DNA from: an uncultured Eubacteriales bacterium
Lineage (GTDB): Bacteria > Bacillota > Clostridia > Oscillospirales > CAG-272
Direction: 5' to 3'
DNA length: 10,670 nucleotides
NCBI GenBank assembly: GCA_900547565.1
Contig: URHI01000070.1
Span: 1-10,670, forward strand
Part shown: positions 6,076-10,670 of the stretch, piece after piece
How positions within the stretch are numbered: position 1 is the first letter of the stretch
How the letters are laid out: the number at the start of each line of letters is the position of its first letter
Translations under genes and position numbers: made by a program
Notes under the pieces: generated by a model
What the model saw: only the letters and a program-made list of their open reading frames with translations
What the model was told of the DNA's origin: nothing
Database searches by the model: none

Positions 6076-6216
6076 CTTATCGTCCTGTAAGACGATATTT
6101 CTGTAACCTTCTTATCGTCCTTGACAGACAATCCCCCTATAGCGCCACAGTCCAACTAACTAAATATCAACAAACCAAAAATCACTTTACCGCCTTTTGC
6201 AGTAAAGTGATTTTTC
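6076..6216 (-). repeat. Interspersed intergenic repeat, copy 1 (inverted relative to copy 2)
   Basis: Read on the minus strand, this stretch aligns base for base over most of its length with 10523-10655 on the plus strand. The shared order is a terminator-like hairpin, the block TTAGTTAGTTGGACTRTGG (short indels before it), TTGTCTGYCAA, and a 35-base unit GGACGATAAGAAGGTTACAG...TCGTCTTACA. In this copy the units are U1 (6121-6153), U2 (6086-6120) and only the first 10 bases of U3 (6076-6085), after which the homology stops. It contains no ORF. The hairpin end lies 29 bases from the 3' end of the aldolase-family gene. Confidence 0.85.
6177..6215. terminator. Bidirectional terminator inside repeat copy 1
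   Basis: AAAAATCACTTTAC (6177-6190) and GTAAAGTGATTTTT (6202-6215) form a perfect 14-bp stem, with A and T tracts at its base on both strands. It lies between the convergent carboxypeptidase operon and aldolase-family gene and can end transcription from both sides. Confidence 0.82.
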
Positions 6217-6243
6217 ATTCAACAAATGTGCCGCCCGGCAAAC

Positions 6244-7035
6244 TCATAAGTTCCGTATGGCCCGGAGATTATCTGCTGCGCCGCCGAGTATGTATCCGAA
6301 ATCCACTCCGGACGCGATGATCCGAGCGCCAAGCTCCAGCCAGAATGTCAGCATACCTGTACCGGAACGCAAAACCGACACTCCAAACGGCTTCCCGGCC
6401 GCAGTTATGCAGTCTGCCGCACGGCGTAACATTGAAATGCTGTCCTCTCCGTATACTCCATCCGGCGTACCGTCGGGACGGCACACTTCGCCCGGAGAGA
6501 AGAAAAAACCGTCTATCAACGGATTTTTGACAATTTCAGGCAGGTTCCTCAATGCCGCGGCGCTGTCCAGCTGAATAAACCGACACATTGCAAGGCTGTC
6601 CTGACGGACGCAGCGCATGGCATCGTCCAACCCATAGCCGACCGCCCTCAATGGGCTGAACCGACGACGACCGTCCGGCGGGTAGAGACATAGCGACATA
6701 ACGTTGTCGGCCTCCTCGGCAGTGCTTACCGCCGGGAAAATTATTCCGTCCGGCCCCAGCTCGAGTACGCGGCTGACGTGACTTTGCAGGTTGCCCGATA
6801 CTCTTGCGACGGTTGGAGTGCTCTCGGAATTGAGAACGGTCATGTGATTGCGCAGAGAGGTGTAGCTGTGCTCCGAGTCGTCGGCGTCTATAAGTACGAA
6901 ATCATAACCGACACGGCCGAGCACCTCGGAGCAAATGGAGTCGGCCATCTCGATGTGCGTGCCTACAATACGGCGTCCGGGACTGTGCTCAGAGCCAAGC
7001 CCGGATAACTTGTCCTTGAGATACGGTCTTACCAT
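6244..7035 (-). CDS. HpcH/HpaI aldolase-family protein (atypical active site)
   Basis: This 263-residue protein has the layout of class II 2-keto-3-deoxy sugar acid/HpcH aldolases, which cleave or join pyruvate and an aldehyde with a divalent metal. Visible family blocks are RIVGTHIEMADS (22-33), GYDFVLIDADD (43-53), TPTVARVSG with Arg78 (73-81), LGPDGIIFPAVSTAEEAD (93-110), YPPDGRRRFSPLRA (118-131) and a late FGVSVLRSGTG strand. Three usual residues differ. The catalytic-His position after DxE is Asp53 in an ungapped alignment, although Glu55-His56 follow shortly after. The metal ligand Glu of the Q-I-E block is Asp157. The second ligand Asp in GPSDL is Glu183 in SPGEV. The ATG at 7035 has GGGGGAGAGG upstream; a TTG at 7062 is in frame but lacks a site. 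The substrate is unknown. It has its own promoter and terminator. Confidence 0.78.
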   Translation of the reverse strand: MVRPYLKDKLSGLGSEHSPGRRIVGTHIEMADSICSEVLGRVGYDFVLIDADDSEHSYTSLRNHMTVLNSESTPTVARVSGNLQSHVSRVLELGPDGIIFPAVSTAEEADNVMSLCLYPPDGRRRFSPLRAVGYGLDDAMRCVRQDSLAMCRFIQLDSAAALRNLPEIVKNPLIDGFFFSPGEVCRPDGTPDGVYGEDSISMLRRAADCITAAGKPFGVSVLRSGTGMLTFWLELGARIIASGVDFGYILGGAADNLRAIRNL

Positions 7036-7078
7036 CGTGAGCCTCTCCCCCTTTCCTCTCAACGTAGCCGGCCTATAT

Positions 7079-7107
7079 ATAATATCATATTTTTTTTAAT
7101 ATTTCAA
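7079..7107 (-). promoter_or_regulatory. Sigma-A promoter of the aldolase-family gene
   Basis: On the minus strand TTGAAA (7107-7102) and TATTAT (7084-7079) are separated by 17 bases, about 45 bases before the ATG. Confidence 0.75.
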
Positions 7108-7135
7108 CTTGTTTTTTAATGTTTCGACCGATAGA

Positions 7136-7155
7136 AATGTTTCATATGAAACATT
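7136..7155. promoter_or_regulatory. 20-bp perfect palindrome, candidate operator
   Basis: AATGTTTCATATGAAACATT is an exact inverted repeat with no loop, centred about 40 bases upstream of the -35 box of the aldolase-family gene. The half-site AATGTTTC occurs again as a direct copy at 7118-7125, 18 bases away and nearer the promoter. Spacing and symmetry suggest a dimeric regulator binding two sites, but the regulator is unknown. Confidence 0.55.
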
Positions 7156-7187
7156 GGCATGCCGGCTCGTTAAGCGCGCAAGCTAAG

Positions 7188-7272
7188 AGCCCGGCCCAAG
7201 CTTTCCGCGATCCGGAGGATAGCTTTGCCGGGCTTGTTTAGGTTCGAAACAGCCTACGCTTATACGGGCTGT
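7188..7272. other. Set of competing hairpins, possible terminator region
   Basis: AGCCCGGC (7188-7195) pairs with GCCGGGCT (7227-7234), with an inner AAGCT/AGCTT stem. GGCT-GTTT (7231-7239, one bulge) can pair with AAACAGCC (7247-7254). ACAGCC (7249-7254) can pair with GGCTGT (7267-7272). These share bases and exclude one another. On the minus strand the last hairpin is followed by TTT, about 40 bases beyond the surface-protein stop, so it may act as a weak terminator for that gene. The rest of the 7036-7312 gap holds the promoter and palindrome listed separately. Confidence 0.4.
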
Positions 7273-7312
7273 GTCGATAAAAATGCTTTTGAAGTAAGGA
7301 TCGCCGGAGGAG

Positions 7313-7759
7313 TCAGTGGTTTTTAGGTGTGCCGCTCTTCTTTTTGGGCACGAGCGCGACTATAACAATTACGATGACGGCAATAGCTATGATCGCCATA
7401 ATGATGCCCACAGTCGAATTACCGCCGGCAGCATTGCCGTCAGACACGGTTGTATCCGGCAGCGGAGTGGTGGTGGGAGCGAGGGCGGTCGAGTTCGGTG
7501 TGGTCGCAGGGGCTTCCGAGGTTTGCGGTGCGGATGTCGACTCCGGGGTGGTGGAGACGGTATCGGTGGTGTCGGAGCTGTCGGGAACGGAGCCGGTATC
7601 GGTGGAGACGGCGGTATTTGTTGCCTGGCTGTTGTCACCGGAGTTGGTGGTGTTGGTCGTTACGGCATCGCTTGCCCGTGCGGCCAGGCCGAAGGCGATG
7701 ACACAGGTCAGCACCAGGCACAGCGCAAGGGACGCAGCGGCAAGGTTGATATTTTTCAT
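7313..7759 (-). CDS. Ser/Thr-rich membrane-anchored surface protein of unknown function
   Basis: This 148-residue protein starts MKNINLAAASLALCLVLTCV, a clear signal peptide with a likely cleavage after ARA-S. Residues about 30-117 are low-complexity and very rich in Thr, Ser, Pro and Ala (TTNTTNS, SDTTDTVSTTPES, APTTTPLPDTT), like an extended, possibly glycosylated stalk. Residues about 118-138 (VGIIMAIIAIAVIVIVIVALV) form a membrane helix ending in KKKSGTPKNH, giving an outside N-terminal stalk and a cytosolic tail. The frame is open upstream to 7879, but the ATG at 7759 follows AAGGAAG and directly starts the signal peptide. It diverges from the rpmG operon. I recognise no family. The layout mirrors the N-terminal extension of the nearby SecE. 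Confidence 0.72.
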   Translation of the reverse strand: MKNINLAAASLALCLVLTCVIAFGLAARASDAVTTNTTNSGDNSQATNTAVSTDTGSVPDSSDTTDTVSTTPESTSAPQTSEAPATTPNSTALAPTTTPLPDTTVSDGNAAGGNSTVGIIMAIIAIAVIVIVIVALVPKKKSGTPKNH

Positions 7760-7872
7760 GGTTTTCTTCCTTATTATATATAGTGTACCTGAACGGGACA
7801 GTCTGAAAATAGTATTTCCGGCACGGGATAATATATGTAATCTCTCAAAAACCAAAAAATATGAAAAATGTC

Positions 7873-7901
7873 TTGACAAAACAAAAAGGACATGCTATAA
7901 T
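7873..7901 (+). promoter_or_regulatory. Consensus sigma-A promoter of the rpmG-secE-nusG-rplK-rplA cluster
   Basis: TTGACA (7873-7878) and TATAAT (7896-7901) with 17 bases between them match the housekeeping consensus at all 12 positions. This fits a strongly expressed ribosomal operon. The expected transcript start near 7908 leaves a leader of about 117 bases. Confidence 0.92.
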
Positions 7902-7909
7902 AACTCTAC

Positions 7910-7930
7910 CTCTGTGTGCAGGGCTTTTTT
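7910..7930 (+). promoter_or_regulatory. Small hairpin plus T6 at the 5' end of the rpmG leader
   Basis: CTCTG (7910-7914) can pair with CAGGG (7919-7923), with one T-G pair and a 4-base loop. One C and six Ts (7925-7930) follow. The stem is too weak for a confident terminator. It could be a 5' stabilising hairpin or a minor attenuator. Confidence 0.25.
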
Positions 7931-8024
7931 GTTGTGCATGCGCCAAAACGCGACAGGCCGCACCCGGAGGGAGGTACACGGACCGCGGAGCGGTTCAAAT
8001 AAATAAATTGGAGGTGCCGCAAGC

Positions 8025-8186
8025 ATGGCTAATGATTCCCGTGTTAAGGTGACACTGGTCTGCACCGAGTGCAAACAGCGTAACTATGACACAAAGAAAA
8101 ACAAGAAGAATGATCCTGACCGGCTCGAGCAGAAGAAGTTCTGCCGTTTCTGCCGGAAGCACACTCTGCACAGAGAATCAAAGTAA
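8025..8186 (+). CDS. rpmG: 50S ribosomal protein L33
   Basis: This 53-residue protein begins MANDSRVKVTLVCTECKQRN and ends KKFCRFCRKHTLHRESK, a full-length L33 of the large ribosomal subunit. The two CxxC pairs (Cys13/Cys16 and Cys40/Cys43) make it the zinc-binding C+ form, as opposed to the zinc-independent C- paralogue. GGAGG at 8010-8014 lies 10 bases before the ATG. It is the first gene after the consensus promoter, and secE follows after 15 bases, the standard Gram-positive order. It is short enough to be missed by length filters. Confidence 0.96.
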   Translation: MANDSRVKVTLVCTECKQRNYDTKKNKKNDPDRLEQKKFCRFCRKHTLHRESK

Positions 8187-8201
8187 ACGAAAGGTAGACC
8201 A

Positions 8202-8696
8202 ATGATGAAACACAACAAAACATTCCGGTCTTTTGCCGCGTTGCTGATGGCTCTGATGCTGGTGGTCATGATGACTGCTACAGTCGTCTGCGCCGAGGAC
8301 GGTGCTGCAGCTGATACAACAGCCGCTGACACAACGGTTGCCGATACCACCGCAGCTGATACAACGGCCGCCGATACAACAGCAGCCGATGACAGCAATG
8401 AAACCGATACCGGCAAGGAAGAGAAAAAGCTGGGCACAGGTTTCTGGATCAGCATGGGTGTTCTCGGTCTGCTCATCATAGGCGGTGTGGTTTTAGCAAT
8501 TATAAAGCGCGATAAGCTCAAGACATGGTTGAAGAGCTACAAGAGTGAGCTTAAGAAAATTGTCTGGATGCCTTGGCCGCAGGTCAGAAAGAATACCATA
8601 GTTGTTATTGTGGTAGTGGTGGCGCTTTCCGCCGTTATCGGTCTGCTCGACTATGTGTTCTCCAAGGGTATTATCGCCCTGGGTAATCTGTTCTGA
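8202..8696 (+). CDS. secE: Preprotein translocase subunit SecE with an unusual N-terminal extension
   Basis: SecE clamps SecY in the SecYEG translocon. The conserved SecE part is at the C-terminus: an amphipathic helix KTWLKSYKSELKKIVWMPWP (107-126), QVRKNT, then the membrane helix IVVIVVVVALSAVIGLLDYVF. Most Gram-positive SecE proteins are about 60-70 residues; this one has 164. The extra N-terminus has a hydrophobic signal-like segment (8-31, ending VVCAED), five AADTT-type pentapeptides (36-60), an acidic linker and a further membrane helix FWISMGVLGLLIIGGVVLAII (81-101) followed by KRDK. The predicted topology (stalk outside, KRDK inside, conserved helix inside, C-terminus outside) is compatible with SecE function. 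It resembles the three-helix layout of Escherichia coli SecE if the first segment is not cleaved. Position between rpmG and nusG supports the identity. Confidence 0.9.
   Translation: MMKHNKTFRSFAALLMALMLVVMMTATVVCAEDGAAADTTAADTTVADTTAADTTAADTTAADDSNETDTGKEEKKLGTGFWISMGVLGLLIIGGVVLAIIKRDKLKTWLKSYKSELKKIVWMPWPQVRKNTIVVIVVVVALSAVIGLLDYVFSKGIIALGNLF
8307..8381 (+). repeat. Five tandem 15-bp units encoding (A/V)ADTT in secE
   Basis: Residues 36-60 are five consecutive AADTT/VADTT pentapeptides. The codons vary at third positions (for example GATACAACA, GACACAACG, GATACCACC), so the array is not a very recent expansion. A sixth, degenerate unit (AADDS) follows. Confidence 0.85.
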
Positions 8697-8698
8697 TC

Positions 8699-9241
8699 AT
8701 GAGTAATCTCGACACAATGAACGAAGGCCCGAAATGGTATGTGGCGCACACTTATTCCGGGTACGAAAACAAAGTTAAGGCAAATCTTGAGAAGATCATC
8801 GAAAACCGCGGACTTCAGGACAAATTCTTCGATATACGTATTCCCACAGAGACCGTGATCGAAAAAAACGGCGACGTGGAAAAGCAGGTCGAGGTCAAGG
8901 TGTTCCCCGGGTACGTGCTCATCAAAATGGAAATGAGCGAGCTTACCTGGCACGTTGTCCGTAACATCTCGGGTGTGACCGGCTTTGTCGGTCCCGGCTC
9001 ACGTCCCACTCCCCTGTCCGACGCAGAGGTCGATGCACTGAACATTGAGGAAAAAAAGGTTCAGCTCAGCTTCGCCGTTGGCGACGAGGTCACTATATGC
9101 AGCGACCTGTTCGAGGGATATACGGGTACGGTCCAGAGCATTTCCGATGATCAGAAAACTGTTACGGTTCTTGTCAAACGCGGCCGCCGCGATATGCCGG
9201 TAGAGCTGAGCATTGACGAGGTCAAGGCAGTAAAGGGCTGA
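8699..9241 (+). CDS. nusG: Transcription termination/antitermination factor NusG
   Basis: This 180-residue NusG binds RNA polymerase and modulates pausing and termination. The NGN domain is recognised by KWYVAHTYSGYENKVKANLE (12-31), IRIPTETVIE, KVFPGYVLIKMEM, and WHVVRNISGVTGFVGPGSRPTPL. The KOW domain follows, with FAVGDEVTICSDLFEGYTGTV and VLVKRGRRDMPVELSIDEVKAV. Length and order are typical. The ATG at 8699 lies 2 bases after the secE stop with no clear ribosome binding site, which suggests translational coupling. A second in-frame ATG at 8717 also lacks one. Confidence 0.96.
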   Translation: MSNLDTMNEGPKWYVAHTYSGYENKVKANLEKIIENRGLQDKFFDIRIPTETVIEKNGDVEKQVEVKVFPGYVLIKMEMSELTWHVVRNISGVTGFVGPGSRPTPLSDAEVDALNIEEKKVQLSFAVGDEVTICSDLFEGYTGTVQSISDDQKTVTVLVKRGRRDMPVELSIDEVKAVKG

Positions 9242-9299
9242 CGTCTGCCCTTAAGACGTCAAATTAAGTGGGAGGGAGAAAATATTATCACATTCTCCC
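9239..9299 (+). promoter_or_regulatory. Two hairpins in the nusG-rplK gap (possible L1 autoregulatory leader)
   Basis: TGACGTCT (9239-9246) and AGACGTCA (9254-9261) form a perfect 8-bp stem that begins in the nusG stop codon. GGGAGAA (9274-9280) and TTCTCCC (9293-9299) form a second, 7-bp stem 14 bases before the rplK binding site. Neither is followed by T residues. L1 is known to repress L11-L1 operons by binding a structured leader upstream of rplK, so this 89-base gap is the natural place for it. I did not identify the L1 consensus itself. Confidence 0.4.
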
Positions 9300-9330
9300 G
9301 CAAAAAACCACATACGGAGGAAAATCTACC

Positions 9331-9756
9331 ATGGCAAAGAAAATTATGGGCTACATCAAGCTCCAGCTGCCTGCAGGCAAAGCGACTCCCCAGCCGCCTG
9401 TCGGTCCCGCACTGGGCCAGTACGGTGTTGCCATCCCTGTTTTCACAAAGGAATTCAACGAGAGAACAAAGAACGATATCGGCCTTATTATTCCTGTCGT
9501 TATCACAGTGTATGCCGACCGTTCCTTCTCCTTCATCACCAAGACCCCCCCGGCTCCCGTCCTGATCAAGAAGGCCTGCGGCATTGAAACCGCTTCCGCC
9601 AAGCCCAACAAGGACAAGGTCGCCAAGCTGACCCGTGAGCAGGTCCGCAAGATCGCTGAGACCAAGATGCCTGACCTCAACGCAGCATCCATCGAGGCGG
9701 CAATGAGCATGATCGCCGGAACCGCCCGCAGCATGGGTATCACCGTCGAGGACTAA
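9331..9756 (+). CDS. rplK: 50S ribosomal protein L11
   Basis: This 141-residue L11 is part of the GTPase-associated centre of the large subunit. It starts MAKKIMGYIKLQLPAGKATP, with the signature PPVGPALGQYGV. The C-terminal RNA-binding domain contains KTPPAPVLIKKACGIE, KLTREQVRKIAETKMPDLNA and SIEAAMSMIAGTARSMGITVE. The frame is open upstream to a GTG at 9268, but the ATG at 9331 has ACGGAGG (9314-9320) and the standard N-terminus. The next gene starts 13 bases after its stop. Confidence 0.97.
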   Translation: MAKKIMGYIKLQLPAGKATPQPPVGPALGQYGVAIPVFTKEFNERTKNDIGLIIPVVITVYADRSFSFITKTPPAPVLIKKACGIETASAKPNKDKVAKLTREQVRKIAETKMPDLNAASIEAAMSMIAGTARSMGITVED

Positions 9757-9769
9757 GGAGGGATAGAAA

Positions 9770-10456
9770 ATGGGAAAGAAATATATTGACAGCGCAAAGC
9801 TGATAGACAAATCCAAGCTGTATGATCCCGCCGAGGCACTGGATCTGGTGTGCCAGACCTCCAAGGCCAAGTTCGACGAAACCGTTGAGGTCCATGTCAG
9901 ACTGGGTGTTGACTCCCGTCACGCTGACCAGCAGGTCAGAGGCGCAGTTGTACTGCCCAACGGAACCGGTAAGAAGGTTCGTGTACTGGTGTTCACAAAG
10001 GGCGACAAGGTTGAGGCAGCTAAGGCTGCCGGTGCCGATTACGTCGGCGACATGGACTATGTCGACAAGATCACCAAGGAAAACTGGTTTGAGTTTGACG
10101 TGGTTATCGCCAGCCCCGATATGATGGGTGTTGTCGGTAGACTGGGTCGTGTTCTCGGTCCCAAGGGACTGATGCCTAACCCCAAGGCCGGAACCGTTTC
10201 GGCAGATGTTGCCCGTGCGGTTACCGAGGCAAAGGCCGGTAAGATCGAGTACCGTCTTGACAAGACCAACATTATTCACTGCCCCATCGGCAAGGCATCG
10301 TTCGGTGCTGCCAAGCTGGGTGAGAACTTTGACGCGTTGCTGGGTGCCATTATCAAGGCAAAGCCGGCAGCCGCTAAAGGACAGTATATCAAGAGCTGCG
10401 TTATCGCCAGCACTATGGGTCCCGGCATCAAGATCAATCAGGCTAAGCTGAGCTGA
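9770..10456 (+). CDS. rplA: 50S ribosomal protein L1
   Basis: This 228-residue L1 forms the ribosomal L1 stalk next to the E site and represses its own operon. Recognisable blocks are KYIDSAKLIDKSKLYDPAEALDLV (N-terminal), FDETVEVHVRLGVDSRHADQQVRGAVVLPNGTGK, FDVVIASPDMMGVVGRLGRVLGPKGLMPNPKAGTV (the family signature) and the C-terminal SCVIASTMGPGIKI. AAGGAGGGAT lies just before the ATG. Length is normal. It is the last gene before the terminators; rplJ and rplL, often next, are not within the window. Confidence 0.97.
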   Translation: MGKKYIDSAKLIDKSKLYDPAEALDLVCQTSKAKFDETVEVHVRLGVDSRHADQQVRGAVVLPNGTGKKVRVLVFTKGDKVEAAKAAGADYVGDMDYVDKITKENWFEFDVVIASPDMMGVVGRLGRVLGPKGLMPNPKAGTVSADVARAVTEAKAGKIEYRLDKTNIIHCPIGKASFGAAKLGENFDALLGAIIKAKPAAAKGQYIKSCVIASTMGPGIKINQAKLS

Positions 10457-10479
10457 TTGCCGGAAAACAAAACAGGAAT

Positions 10480-10515
10480 ATCCCGCCGCTGTGTACATAC
10501 ATTGCGGCGGGATTT
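10480..10515 (+). terminator. Hairpin terminator after rplA
   Basis: ATCCCGCCGC (10480-10489) and GCGGCGGGAT (10504-10513) form a perfect 10-bp stem, with a further small inner stem. Only TTTG follows, so it may be leaky and backed up by the next hairpin, in the repeat. It lies 24 bases after the rplA stop. Confidence 0.7.
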
Positions 10516-10522
10516 GAATGCT

Positions 10523-10563
10523 AAAATCACTTTACTGCGCAAAAGACGGTAAGGTGATTTTTT
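10523..10563 (+). terminator. Second terminator after rplA, within repeat copy 2
   Basis: AAAATCACTTTAC (10523-10535) pairs with GTAAGGTGATTTT (10549-10561), with one T-G pair, and the T run continues to 10563. It is the homologue of the hairpin at 6177-6215. Confidence 0.8.
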
Positions 10564-10670
10564 ATGTAAGTTAGTTGGACTATGGAGGCTACAGAGATAT
10601 TGTCTGCCAAGGACGATAAGAAGGTTACAGGAATATCGTCTTACAGGACGATGAGAAGATTACAGAAATA
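10523..10670 (+). repeat. Interspersed intergenic repeat, copy 2 (continues beyond the window)
   Basis: This is the plus-strand counterpart of 6076-6216. After the terminator hairpin come TTAGTTGGAC and tandem units of about 35 bases: U1 10577-10610 (degenerate, 34 bases), U2 10611-10645 and U3 10646-10670 (cut by the window edge). U2 and U3 match at 22 of the first 25 positions. The units are contiguous with no spacers, and ATCGTC...GACGAT stems form across each junction. No ORF is present. Confidence 0.85.

Noticed and set aside
7188..7260. tRNA-like region with GGTTCGAAAC resembling a T loop
   Set aside because: The required 5-bp T stem, anticodon arm and acceptor pairing are not present; the local stems fit simple hairpins better.
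7773..7778. TATAAT just before the surface-protein ATG as its -10 box
   Set aside because: Transcription would start inside the ribosome binding site, and no fitting -35 box is present at 17 bases.
7973..8000. GGAGGGAGG in the rpmG leader as a start site of a leader peptide
   Set aside because: No ATG, GTG or TTG follows at a usable distance with an open frame.
7329..8006. Long plus-strand open frame of 225 codons opposite the surface-protein gene
   Set aside because: It is the antisense of a Thr/Ser-rich coding region, has no ribosome binding site, and runs through the rpmG promoter.
9740..10498. Minus-strand open frame of 252 codons opposite rplA
   Set aside because: It is a shadow of the highly biased rplA codons and runs through the rplA terminator.
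10577..10670. Possible CRISPR array
   Set aside because: The 35-bp units are directly adjacent, with no unique spacers, and no cas genes are visible.

Overview
The window looks like the chromosome of a spore-forming Clostridia bacterium, probably Oscillospiraceae/Ruminococcaceae-like. This rests on spmA/spmB-type spore maturation genes, an AbrB-type regulator with a C-terminal Cys cluster, strong AGGAGG-type ribosome binding sites, GTG starts, sigma-A promoters with 17-bp spacers, and the Gram-positive gene order rpmG-secE-nusG-rplK-rplA. No phage, transposase, CRISPR or tRNA gene is visible.

Layout. Bases 1-1413 (minus strand) hold spmA, spmB and the start of an unrecognised small gene that leaves the window. 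The spmA frame is shifted near its 3' end, so the sequence reads as one open frame across both spm genes. Divergent from this, at 1648-1893, is an abrB-like regulator with a consensus promoter and a terminator. A minus-strand OGG1-type 8-oxoguanine glycosylase (2177-3094) follows. Divergent from that is a tightly overlapped three-gene operon (3230-5741): a DUF6062-like Cys/His protein, the tRNA methyltransferase MnmM (YtqB) and a membrane-anchored M15B D,D-carboxypeptidase.

The 500-base gap at 5742-6243 is full of hairpins. It contains one copy of an interspersed repeat that recurs, inverted, at the right end of the window downstream of rplA. Next come a minus-strand HpcH/HpaI aldolase-family gene (6244-7035), with a good promoter and a 20-bp perfect palindrome upstream, and a minus-strand Ser/Thr-rich membrane-anchored surface protein (7313-7759).

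A perfect-consensus promoter (TTGACA-17-TATAAT, 7873-7901) drives the translation/secretion cluster: rpmG (too short for a typical ORF filter), secE with an unusual N-terminal extension, nusG, rplK and rplA. Two hairpins after rplA end the unit; the second belongs to the repeat element.

No dedicated new system (defence, biosynthetic or mobile) is evident. The parts most worth a second look are the spmA frameshift, the terminator-bearing 35-bp-unit repeat, the extended SecE, and the aldolase homologue with altered active-site positions.
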